Positions 1-7,939 of a stretch of DNA of 64,000 bases are shown in pieces. The stretch's first letter is position 1. Every line of letters starts with the position of its first letter. This stretch comes from FEB-25 sp963726315. Its GTDB lineage: Bacteria; Chloroflexota; Anaerolineae; Anaerolineales; UBA4823. The stretch is from NCBI GenBank assembly GCA_963726315.1, contig CAVSBZ010000005.1:1736001-1800000 (forward strand), in the 5' to 3' direction. Made by a program: the position numbers and the translations under genes. The notes beneath the pieces were generated by a model, which worked only from the letters and a program-made list of their open reading frames with translations, did not search any database and was not told where the DNA came from.

Positions 1-161
1 AGTGCGCATGAATAATCCCGCCGTTCTTTTATATTGGGTGAGAAACTCGCTTTACGAAGGACTGCTCCCATTTCTTCCGCAATGGCGGAGAACAGATGTT
101 TATATACTTCGAGCCGCACAGGATCTGAAGGAAAATATTTACGTGATTTGCGCATAGACAT
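1..161 (-). CDS. hyuB: Hydantoinase B / oxoprolinase-type subunit, N-terminus only (runs off the window)
   Basis: The minus strand opens with ATG at 161 (or at 155) and reads without a stop to the window edge, giving about 53 residues. The segment running from LEVYKHLFSAIAEEMG to SPNIKERRDYSC is the N-terminal signature of the HyuB family (N-methylhydantoinase B, 5-oxoprolinase beta half, acetophenone carboxylase subunits). HyuB acts with HyuA in ATP-dependent opening of cyclic amides or in carboxylation; the substrate cannot be told from this fragment. Its first base overlaps the last base of the upstream gene's TAA (TAATG), so translation is probably coupled. hyuA lies on the same strand, with the PRPP-synthetase homologue between the two subunit genes. 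Confidence 0.85.
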   Translation of the reverse strand, partial: MSMRKSRKYFPSDPVRLEVYKHLFSAIAEEMGAVLRKASFSPNIKERRDYSCA

Positions 162-1111
162 TATCTCATAATCAATTTTTCAGATATGCTAACGCCACTA
201 TAAATTCGAAATATAATGTCTGCCAATAGGGGAGCGATGGACAGGACTTCAATTTTTGGATGCATCTTTTCCGTAGGGATTGGAATTGTGTTAGTCACAA
301 CTAATTTCTCAATCCGTTCGTCTTCATCAAGTGTGTTCAATGCAGTAGGTAATAATACCGGATGAGTAATTGCCAGGCACGCCTTTCCTTCGGCTCCGTG
401 TTGGTATAAATCATCCAGCTGGTGAAGCACACTCCCCCCGGCGATTAAATCATCGACGATAATTGGGCGACGACCAGTTATATCTCCGACGATATGTGTT
501 GTTTTCACCTCAGAAGGACTGGACCGGCGTTTATGCATGATGACCAGGGGGAGGTCGAGCAAACCAGCATATTTACCCGCCAGGCTTGCCCGACCAACAT
601 CAGGGCTGACGATCGCTGCATTTCTAAACTCTGGTTTCCGGTAGTAGTTCGCTAGCAGTGAAATAGCCGATAGTGGATCAACTGGGATATTGAAAAACCC
701 CTGAATAGCTGGGTTATGGATGTCAAAAAAGATTACTCTGGCAGCGCCCTGGCATTCCAAAAGACTGGCAACAACTCTGGCACTGATTGCTTCTCGCCCA
801 TGAGCCATCCTATCTTGCCTGGCATAAGGAAAATAGGGAATTACCAGGCTGATCGTGTGTGCGCTGGCGCGACGAAAAGCATCTACATAGAGCAATAATT
901 CCATAACGTAGTCATTGACCGGTGCTGAGCAGGTCTGGATGAAAAAGATATCTTCGTCTCTGACGGCTTCATCTATTATCACATGTGTTTCTGAATCATC
1001 AAAGCTGCGGGTGGTTGATTTTCCCAAGGGGACACCCAGGATATTGGTAACTTCATACGCTAAAGCCGGATGTGATGAGCCTGTGAAGATCCGTAAAGGG
1101 TGAGTTGACAT
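161..1111 (-). CDS. prs: Divergent ribose-phosphate pyrophosphokinase (PRPP synthetase) homologue
   Basis: 316 residues, the usual PRPP synthetase length. Retained family features are the PYFPYARQDR ATP-loop region (92-101), a DIHN segment with the catalytic-type His132, the SPDVG segment (169-173) and the basic KRR (194-196). PRPP synthetase transfers diphosphate from ATP to ribose-5-phosphate. The ribose-phosphate loop is unusual: VDDLIAGGSV at 219-228, where the common form is VDDxxxTGGT, so the Thr and the last Thr are absent. It has a GGAGG Shine-Dalgarno and lies between hyuA (49-bp gap) and hyuB (1-bp overlap). It may be the cell's normal prs in an odd place or a paralogue with a changed role; the sequence alone does not decide. 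Confidence 0.85.
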   Translation of the reverse strand: MSTHPLRIFTGSSHPALAYEVTNILGVPLGKSTTRSFDDSETHVIIDEAVRDEDIFFIQTCSAPVNDYVMELLLYVDAFRRASAHTISLVIPYFPYARQDRMAHGREAISARVVASLLECQGAARVIFFDIHNPAIQGFFNIPVDPLSAISLLANYYRKPEFRNAAIVSPDVGRASLAGKYAGLLDLPLVIMHKRRSSPSEVKTTHIVGDITGRRPIIVDDLIAGGSVLHQLDDLYQHGAEGKACLAITHPVLLPTALNTLDEDERIEKLVVTNTIPIPTEKMHPKIEVLSIAPLLADIIFRIYSGVSISEKLIMR

Positions 1112-1159
1112 TATCTAATTTCCTCCATTTTTTTAGAGGTTTTCCTTTTAGGTTTGGTT

Positions 1160-3178
1160 TTAAGAAATATCCTTATCGGGATAAACATCGATCAGCAGGT
1201 TTAAATAATGATCGACATTTACCACGTCATTTCCGCTAATTAAAATGGTGGTATCAGGGGAGACGATCAATACTGGTCCATTTAATATCATGCCTGGGAT
1301 CAAAGAATCGTAATCGTATATTGGGAGAGATGTAGCTGTTCTGAATAAAAATACCTGACGTCTTCCGATCGGAGTGGGTTTATCGGTTGATAGGGGTGAG
1401 TTAACGTGAGGGATCTTTATTTTTGGTACCTTGCCTATTGCCCGGACGCGTAGATTAACGATTTCTACGCTCTTATCCTGATATGAGTAACCATATGCTA
1501 AATGATGGGCTGAATGGAAATTTGGAATAAAACTGTCAGTATATGGAATGTTCAATTCGTAGGATTGGCCTGTATACCGTAAATCTACACTCGGTTGGAT
1601 CTCGATATCTGATAAAGATATACCTTCCGCGCGTAAATCTGAAATTCCCATTCTCACCATTGGAGAAAACAGATCTCCAATTGCCTCAAGTGTTGACGTT
1701 CCTGGCAGCATTATCGTTTTGACATAATCCTTAATAATATCGGACACTAACATACCAAATGCAGACAATGTTGAGGCAAATTTTGAAATGATCACTCTGG
1801 GTATCCCCATACGACGTGCCAGTTCAACCGCGTGTAAACCTCCAGCACCACCAAATGAAAATAAACTAAAATCACATGGGTCAAAGCCTCGCTCAACCGA
1901 TATTACCCGCAAAGCCTTTTCCATTTGAGTATTAACGATCTCGATAACTCCAAGAGCAGTTTTGATGGGAGTAAGTTTGAGTGGTGTACCAAGCTTTTCA
2001 ATTGCTTTATATGCACGCGTCGGATCGATTAACATCTTTCCACCCAGGAAATAATCCGGAACTAATCGCCCTAAAACCAGGTTTGCGTCCGTCACAGTGG
2101 GTAATTCACCTTTTCCGTAACATGCCGGACCCGGGATTGCCCCTGCGCTTTGTGGTCCAACACGTAAGGAACCTCCTGCATCGATCGTTGCGATAGACCC
2201 ACCCCCAGCTCCAATAGTATGTATATCCAACATTGGCAGGTGGATAGGAAATCCTCCCACAACAGCATCCGTTGTAAGACCAGGCTGCCCATTTATTTGC
2301 GATACATCGGTTGATGTCCCACCCATATCGAAAGTGAGCAACTTGATAATGTCACCCGCTGGATTGCCTGATTGCATATTCATGGTCGATTGAACAATAC
2401 TTTGAGCACCAATAATCCCACCGGCTGGTCCTGAGAGAATACAGCGAGCTCCATTCCTTCTGGCATCCTCCAGGCTGATCATGCCCCCATTTGATTGCAT
2501 GATCTGCAGGTTTGCTTCAGGTAGCGAGGTTTCAAGCATTGATAAGTAACGATCGAGAATTGGTGAAACGTATGCATTAATTACAGTTGTGCTTGTTCGT
2601 TCGTACTCTCGATATTCTGGAAGGATTTCAGACGAAGCAGAAACAAGATAACCGGATGAACGCAATCGATTGGCGATTAATTGTTCATGATGAGGATTTA
2701 GAAATGAGAACAGCAGGCACACTGCGACGGATTCAACTCCCTGCAGATTGAAGGATTTTATAATTTCATCGAGCTCAGCAATATCAAGCTGTCTTTGTAT
2801 ATCTCCTTGATAATTAACTCGTTCATTGACTTCAACTCTTAATTCAGATGGGATGAGCGCTTGTGGTGGTTTACCTGACCAGTCATACAGGTTGGGTCTG
2901 TTTTGCCGGGCGATTTGGATGACATCTTTGAATCCAAATGTGGTGATCAGGGCTGTCTGGGCACCCTTTCTTTCCAATAATGCATTCGTTGCTACGGTGG
3001 ATCCATGGATTATTTGAGCGCTCTGACCATGGAGGAGTTCACCAATGCCTTGTAAAACGGTCCGTGCAGGGTTATTCGGATCGGTTAAGAGCTTTAAGGT
3101 AATAATCCTATCAGTCTCAGGATCATGGAACACAAAATCGGTAAAGGTGCCTCCAATATCAATACCTATACGTAGCAT
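1160..3178 (-). CDS. hyuA: Hydantoinase A / oxoprolinase-type subunit
   Basis: 672 residues, typical for HyuA. The N-terminal ATPase core (GIDIGGTFTDF, residues 5-15) belongs to the ASKHA fold, followed by GSTVATNALLERKGA, the GPAGG segment, DMGGTSTDVS and GAGGGSIA, all diagnostic of the hydantoinase/oxoprolinase A family. With HyuB it would hydrolyse or carboxylate a small cyclic or ketone substrate at the expense of ATP; which one is unknown. No Shine-Dalgarno precedes the ATG. Instead a promoter-like TTGTAA-17-TATACT ends eight bases before it, suggesting a leaderless message. It is first in the hyuA-prs-hyuB run. The frame is intact. Confidence 0.9.
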   Translation of the reverse strand: MLRIGIDIGGTFTDFVFHDPETDRIITLKLLTDPNNPARTVLQGIGELLHGQSAQIIHGSTVATNALLERKGAQTALITTFGFKDVIQIARQNRPNLYDWSGKPPQALIPSELRVEVNERVNYQGDIQRQLDIAELDEIIKSFNLQGVESVAVCLLFSFLNPHHEQLIANRLRSSGYLVSASSEILPEYREYERTSTTVINAYVSPILDRYLSMLETSLPEANLQIMQSNGGMISLEDARRNGARCILSGPAGGIIGAQSIVQSTMNMQSGNPAGDIIKLLTFDMGGTSTDVSQINGQPGLTTDAVVGGFPIHLPMLDIHTIGAGGGSIATIDAGGSLRVGPQSAGAIPGPACYGKGELPTVTDANLVLGRLVPDYFLGGKMLIDPTRAYKAIEKLGTPLKLTPIKTALGVIEIVNTQMEKALRVISVERGFDPCDFSLFSFGGAGGLHAVELARRMGIPRVIISKFASTLSAFGMLVSDIIKDYVKTIMLPGTSTLEAIGDLFSPMVRMGISDLRAEGISLSDIEIQPSVDLRYTGQSYELNIPYTDSFIPNFHSAHHLAYGYSYQDKSVEIVNLRVRAIGKVPKIKIPHVNSPLSTDKPTPIGRRQVFLFRTATSLPIYDYDSLIPGMILNGPVLIVSPDTTILISGNDVVNVDHYLNLLIDVYPDKDIS

Positions 3179-3186
3179 GATATCTC

Positions 3187-3215
3187 AGTATAGAATATCC
3201 AAATCAAAATTACAA
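3187..3215 (-). promoter_or_regulatory. Promoter of hyuA, probably giving a leaderless transcript
   Basis: On the minus strand, TTGTAA (3210-3215), a 17-bp spacer, then TATACT (3187-3192). Only eight bases separate the -10 hexamer from the hyuA ATG at 3178, so a start site 6-7 bases after the -10 would fall at or next to the initiation codon. Confidence 0.6.
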
Positions 3216-3230
3216 GGGATGAAGCTTGAA

Positions 3231-4373
3231 TTATAAAAACGTAGTTTGAAATACGGGGCTTTTCCCATTGATCAGAATGAATGGGGCGGCGCGTTTAAGA
3301 TTTACACCAAAAGAATGCAGCTGATCTGGACGGGTTAATTTATTTTTGATCCGTGCCGCAATAATTTTCGTGGCACTTTTTGGTCCAATCCCAGGGACAC
3401 GCAGGAGTTCCTGTTTATCCAGCCGGTTGATTTCAACTGGGTTCCCAGACAGGTTTTGCTGTGCCCATGCATATTTCGGATCGACATCCAATGGCAGATG
3501 TCCATCATGATTGAAGGGCAGCTCTTCCAGTCCGAAGCCAAAATCGCGCAGTAAAAACGAGGCTTCGTATAAACGAAATTCTCGTTTTGGGGAGCCCGGG
3601 GGTACATTTTCCAGGGGTGTATCCGGAATTGGGTTAAAACTGGAATAATATGTACGTTTTAACTTTAATTGGCTGTATAAATATTTGGTTGTTGATAATA
3701 GCTCTAAATCCGTCTCGCCGACTGCACTGATTACGAATTGAGTCACCGAAGATGGCCAGTGATTGTCCCATCCTTTATACGAAGGTTGGGTATGGCGGAT
3801 TTGATTGATCCATTTTAATGGAAGTAGAAGTTCTTCCACGAACTGCTTGCGTGGGGCAAGTTTTTCCAGACGTTCCGTGGTTGGTGCTTCGAGATTGATG
3901 GAAACCCGGTTCGCAAGCTGCATAGCACGTTCTACCTGAGCAAATTCTGCACCGGGCATTATTTTTAGGTGAATATAACCACGAAACTGTAATTTTTTCC
4001 GCAAAATATCTGCAGTATCGATCAGCTTATCCTGAGTATATGTTCCATTATTTAGTATCCCTGAGCTAAGAAAAATCCCTTCAGCAATTCGCGCCTGGTA
4101 TAGTGACATGAACACATTGGCGAATTCTTCTGGGTTGAAGGTAGCTCGCTGGAAATCACGCCCGGACCGAAATGGGCAATAGTAACAATTTCGTTCGCAG
4201 ATCGTGGACAACTGGGATTTCAATAACGATATTCTTTTACCGTTTGGTAAGACTGCATCACTCACAGAGACTTTATCCTGCTTACGAGCGGATAACTGTA
4301 CACAGCTAGAATCTTCTGCAGGCTCCAGGTGCATTTGCGATGTGACAAGCTTCAATTTCTCGAAAGTTTCCAC
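3231..4373 (-). CDS. Radical SAM protein with C-terminal helix-hairpin-helix domain (putative DNA modification/repair type)
   Basis: 380 residues. A radical SAM cluster motif CxxxCxxC (Cys59, 63, 66, in ICERNCYYCPF) lies early, followed by a TIM-barrel-like body, and the C-terminus has a helix-hairpin-helix (LLRVPGIGPKSATKI, about 320-335) of the DNA-binding kind. This matches the family annotated as putative DNA modification/repair radical SAM protein, whose reaction is not established. The start is GTG at 4373 with no Shine-Dalgarno. A consensus-like promoter ends only six bases upstream, so the message is probably leaderless. It is monocistronic, with hyuA beginning about 50 bp downstream from its own promoter. 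Confidence 0.85.
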   Translation of the reverse strand: METFEKLKLVTSQMHLEPAEDSSCVQLSARKQDKVSVSDAVLPNGKRISLLKSQLSTICERNCYYCPFRSGRDFQRATFNPEEFANVFMSLYQARIAEGIFLSSGILNNGTYTQDKLIDTADILRKKLQFRGYIHLKIMPGAEFAQVERAMQLANRVSINLEAPTTERLEKLAPRKQFVEELLLPLKWINQIRHTQPSYKGWDNHWPSSVTQFVISAVGETDLELLSTTKYLYSQLKLKRTYYSSFNPIPDTPLENVPPGSPKREFRLYEASFLLRDFGFGLEELPFNHDGHLPLDVDPKYAWAQQNLSGNPVEINRLDKQELLRVPGIGPKSATKIIAARIKNKLTRPDQLHSFGVNLKRAAPFILINGKSPVFQTTFL

Positions 4374-4379
4374 CCTGCT

Positions 4380-4407
4380 ATTATAGAACAGATGTACTGT
4401 TTGTCAA
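4380..4407 (-). promoter_or_regulatory. Strong sigma-70-type promoter with internal palindrome
   Basis: Minus strand: TTGACA (4402-4407), 16-bp spacer, TATAAT (4380-4385), both perfect consensus. The spacer holds an inverted repeat AACAG-N5-CTGTT, a plausible repressor site. The GTG start codon of the radical SAM gene follows the -10 after six bases. Confidence 0.75.
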
Positions 4408-4646
4408 GTGTAACTACTCACATGAGAAAGGATTTGGAACACGAACAGAGCGAAAGGAGGCGAAAAACGCGAAAAAACATAACAAAGAGCTGTTTTTGTA
4501 GAAATATTGGCGTCTGATTCTCGGTCAACGGATAAAATAACGGATTATCGGATAAAACAATACACAATGTGGATGAGTTAAGCGGATTCTTTGACCTGAA
4601 GTTGAGACATGTGAGTAATTACTGTCAAGTATGCAAACAAAATAAA
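4408..4646. other. Intergenic spacer with short direct repeats
   Basis: No gene is supported here. CGGATAAAA occurs at 4529-4537 and again at 4549-4557, exactly 20 bp apart, with a further CGGAT at 4541. This spacing suits a two-site protein binding element, but nothing ties it to a given gene. Confidence 0.4.
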
Positions 4647-4676
4647 CAGCCTCTCATGAACGTCATAGAGAGGCTG
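4647..4676 (-). terminator. Rho-independent terminator of the glutamate dehydrogenase gene
   Basis: Perfect 9-bp inverted repeat CAGCCTCTC / GAGAGGCTG with a 12-base loop. On the minus strand it is followed by TTTATTTTGTTTG. It sits 23 bp downstream of the stop at 4699. Confidence 0.75.
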
Positions 4677-4698
4677 AGGATCATGCAAAATTCGATGG

Positions 4699-6501
4699 TT
4701 AGTTTTGCCGGGATTGGAGTAAACGGTAGAGCGAACGCCTGGCGAGAATATCCGTGCTAACCATACCTAAAACTTTTTTCCCATCGGTTACGGGCATGGC
4801 AGATATCTCGTAGTATTCAAGCTTACGTACCAGATCCAGAATTGCATCTTCGGGTTTTGCCGATATCACCTTCCTGGTCATGGCTTGGTCTAGCGTAGTT
4901 TTCTCTATCGGTCCACGCGAAGCTGCCTTGGTAATATCCCAATTGGACACAATTCCCACCAGTTCATCCCGAGTATTAATCACTGCAAGGATCGGGCAGC
5001 CTGTATCTACGAATAATCGCGCCGCTTCCCGTAAAGTGCTGGTCGATTGGATTGTGATGATCGACTCCATGATGTCTGACGCTTTACGATCTTTTTCCTT
5101 CGATGCAATCCGGCTGATACTAATGCTTTCGGCTGCTTCACATGGAAGTAGGTCAGGGTCAGAAATCAAGAGATCAACCAGCTCGTGCATATTGCGCTTA
5201 ATCACCTCATCACGCGCTTTTTCAGCAGCTTTTAGGCGCTTCTCTGCTAGCTGTTCGAAGTCTTGTGCATGCTTATCCAGCCAATTATTAACACCATCGA
5301 TATTGCCCAGAGTAGCATCTGGGATACGGAGATGATTTGGCGTCCTGATAAGGTGCTCCTGTGCAGCGAAAATTACTCCCCCAGAATTAACCAGATAATC
5401 AGTAACGATCAGGATTCCTTTATGACGGTAGACTTCACGTTCCATACGAGAGCGAGCATATTTTCGATCAGGATCCGGTGAATAAGTGTTCGCTCCTTCG
5501 ATGATCAGTCTCCAAGCGCCCATACGATCGGTGGTCATCGATGGGTTGGTTGAATTGACGATATCTAAATAGTTTGCAATCGGCGCAGCAGGAATAAAAC
5601 AAAAGGCTGACTCACGTAGAAGGTCTTCCGGGTCGCTGGAGTATTTAGTCGAGTAATCACCAGAAGGTAGGTTAAGCAGTTTTTCCTGGAAATAGCTTTT
5701 CGTGACAGTTCCTTTATTTACCCAGTCATTGAACAAGGTCTCCACAGGGAGACCCTTGGGATCAAACAAGTATCCTGAGATATCACTGATCCCGACAATG
5801 TGTACTTCAGGCAATCGACGCTTCAAGTACCTGGCTCCATGGGCACCTACAGCACCAAAACCCTGGATCATGATGGTGATCTCACTCTTCTCGGGAATTG
5901 CCGCTCGGAAGAATTGCGGAAGATTACATAAGCGTGGCATCTCCTCCAATAAAGCTTCCAAGGCTATCGATAGACCACCCCCTGCAGCACCAAGCTGATC
6001 GATGCGATTGCCACCCATATCTACAGGTTTTGATAATGCATTATCCAGCCCATTCATGATGGCGATGATTTTCATATCAGCATCATTCGTGCCAACATCC
6101 GGACCAGGGAGATAAATATCTCGATAACGATAGATCAAACCCGCAAACCGCCGTGACAATTTCTTGATGGATTTCCGGTGAGACAAGTTCGGATCAGCAA
6201 CGATGCCTGCTTTACCGCCTCCATAAGGTAAATTAGCTGCAGCATTTTTAAGCGTCATCCCCCGGGCAAGGTTATGGATGGTATTTGGCGTCAGATCTGG
6301 TAGCATCCTTATTCCACCCATGGATGGACGTCCCATCGCCAGGTTATCAACTACCAGGTATCCGCCAACTTCAAGTGGCGTGTCTTCATCCCATAAACAG
6401 GAAAGCACTTTTGGTCCCAGGCTGTCGACTTCAATTCCAAGCCTACCCAGGCGATCGATATCCAGTGGACCAAAATCGATGAAGCATCTTACCATCTTCA
6501 C
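4699..6501 (-). CDS. Glu/Leu/Phe/Val dehydrogenase fused to a C-terminal CBS-domain pair
   Basis: 600 residues against about 420 for a normal glutamate dehydrogenase. The N-terminal part carries SMGGIRM, the lysines of MTLKNA (Lys85) and PYGGGKAGI (Lys97), GPDVGTND (about 133-140) and a Rossmann GFGAVG, so it should deaminate glutamate or a related amino acid with NAD(P)+. Residues from about 480 onward form two CBS motifs (ITIQSTSTLREAARLF and VISAKPEDAILDLVRK regions), which commonly bind adenine nucleotides, so allosteric energy sensing is inferred. The start given is GTG at 6501. A different frame upstream has a Shine-Dalgarno-preceded ATG near 6575 (MIPKQMESF...) leading into this point, so the true N-terminus may be longer and hidden by an indel. 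Confidence 0.88.
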   Translation of the reverse strand: MKMVRCFIDFGPLDIDRLGRLGIEVDSLGPKVLSCLWDEDTPLEVGGYLVVDNLAMGRPSMGGIRMLPDLTPNTIHNLARGMTLKNAAANLPYGGGKAGIVADPNLSHRKSIKKLSRRFAGLIYRYRDIYLPGPDVGTNDADMKIIAIMNGLDNALSKPVDMGGNRIDQLGAAGGGLSIALEALLEEMPRLCNLPQFFRAAIPEKSEITIMIQGFGAVGAHGARYLKRRLPEVHIVGISDISGYLFDPKGLPVETLFNDWVNKGTVTKSYFQEKLLNLPSGDYSTKYSSDPEDLLRESAFCFIPAAPIANYLDIVNSTNPSMTTDRMGAWRLIIEGANTYSPDPDRKYARSRMEREVYRHKGILIVTDYLVNSGGVIFAAQEHLIRTPNHLRIPDATLGNIDGVNNWLDKHAQDFEQLAEKRLKAAEKARDEVIKRNMHELVDLLISDPDLLPCEAAESISISRIASKEKDRKASDIMESIITIQSTSTLREAARLFVDTGCPILAVINTRDELVGIVSNWDITKAASRGPIEKTTLDQAMTRKVISAKPEDAILDLVRKLEYYEISAMPVTDGKKVLGMVSTDILARRSLYRLLQSRQN

Positions 6502-6637
6502 GAATGAGGCGATTTTCCCAGGTCTGTTCAGGAATATGCGCTTTGAGGAACGACTCCATTTGTTTTGGAATCATACGTCACCTTATTTGTGCAGATTTTG
6601 TGCTGCGATAAAGGATAGCCCATTTTGGGTGAGTGCA

Positions 6638-7850
6638 TCAGGCGGTGCGATTAGCAAGCTTAAACTTATCCATGAAATTGATCTTCAGGTTTTCCCAATC
6701 CCCAGATTCGATCACTTCGCTTTTATCGCGGAAATAATCCAGGATATCAGAGGGGTGGGAGCGCAATTTGTCAATTTCAGGATCGCCACCTTCGTGTTTG
6801 GCAGAAATATTGGCGACGTGATCTGCCAGCTGGATCAGTTCATCTCGCCGGTTATAGGGTTGCCTGACGATGCTCTTCCAGGTTTCAGTAATATGATGCT
6901 CGAACCGGACGACATCTTCAAATCCAAATGTTTACGGAATTGTGCGGTGATTTCGAGGGTCTCGTTATTGACTGAATTACTCCAGTTGAAGCCAATTAAT
7001 GGTGAGGTCCCATCATCACGTGAGAACAATTTCGCTCCAATCAAAGTCCATAAACCGGCATAAGGATTGTCATTTCCCATGAAGACCGAGATCTTGAATT
7101 CGATATTCACCCCAATCCGGTATAACAGATATCCTAATAAGAACAGTTCCAGGGTTAATGTTCAATACTTGGCGAACGCCATAGTTCGTATAGTAATATA
7201 AAAATTCATCCAACCATTTAACGGGTAATTATTCGGTTCACCAACACCACCAAAATATCCTGTGATCGTTGCTGGTCCACCAAGGTGGATATTAGAGCCA
7301 TCCGTTCCCTTGGTATCAAGCGTCTCAACATAGGATGCGCCGATAATACTCATAGCAGCTGCAATTGCAGGAAGATCGCCATCCAGTTCTTGCTCCTTCA
7401 TTTTTCGAACCTTGATAAACCGTCCTGGCATTAGAAGCTGTTTATCAATCGCTTCTTGCGGCACATGCAATAATCCAGGGAAAGTACTGGCAGGCACTTA
7501 CTTCGAGGGTTACTGCAAAATCATCATTGAATTTAATGAGCTTCGCTTTTTCTCCTAAAACCTTTTTCCGGTAATCGGCCACACTAATAAATTCGGAATT
7601 ATCTCGCTGTTGCGCCAACCATTTTAGGTCAGGTAGATACTCGGGTTTGGTTGCTTCAACTTTCTTCAACAGATTTTCGAGCTGCCCGGCTTGCTCGGCT
7701 TTTCGATTAATTTCCTCAGGAGTGCCATACTTATCAACTACACCGAGAAAATCATTAATAACCCTCATATCCGCATCCAGAAGGATTGAATTTAGCGCAT
7801 CAAGTCGTGAGGCATCGATCTTTAAGAAGCTGACGAATTTTCTCATCCAT
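6638..7850 (-). pseudogene. Unknown conserved-looking protein broken by several indels
   Basis: About 400 residues can be stitched across frames. The likely start is ATG at 7850 (behind GAGGAG), shifting within ten codons into MRKFV...LEVSA (7846 frame), then near 7490 into STFPGLLHVPQ, then near 7185 and 7140 in and out of a frame giving YGVRQVLNINPGTV, then near 6930 into GFEDVVRFEHH...KLANRTA, stopping at 6638. Each piece is fluent, polar coding sequence, so the ancestral gene was intact recently or the sequence is faulty. I do not recognise the family. It lies directly upstream of the glutamate dehydrogenase fusion on the same strand and may be co-transcribed with it. Confidence 0.7.
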
Positions 7851-7939
7851 ACGGCACTATCTCCTCATAAGATGACATAGAAATTTGATTGATAACAGCA
7901 ATTGTTATTCGGTCAATCGTACCCGATTGAAAATCAGCT

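Noticed and set aside
4880..5335. 151-codon plus-strand open frame
   Set aside because: Fully antisense to the CBS part of the GDH fusion, Ser/Arg-rich, no ribosome site.
6278..7063. 261-codon open frame on the plus strand
   Set aside because: It lies antisense to the GDH-CBS gene and the broken unknown gene, has no ribosome site, and its product (Ser/Pro-rich start, no domain) looks like a shadow frame.
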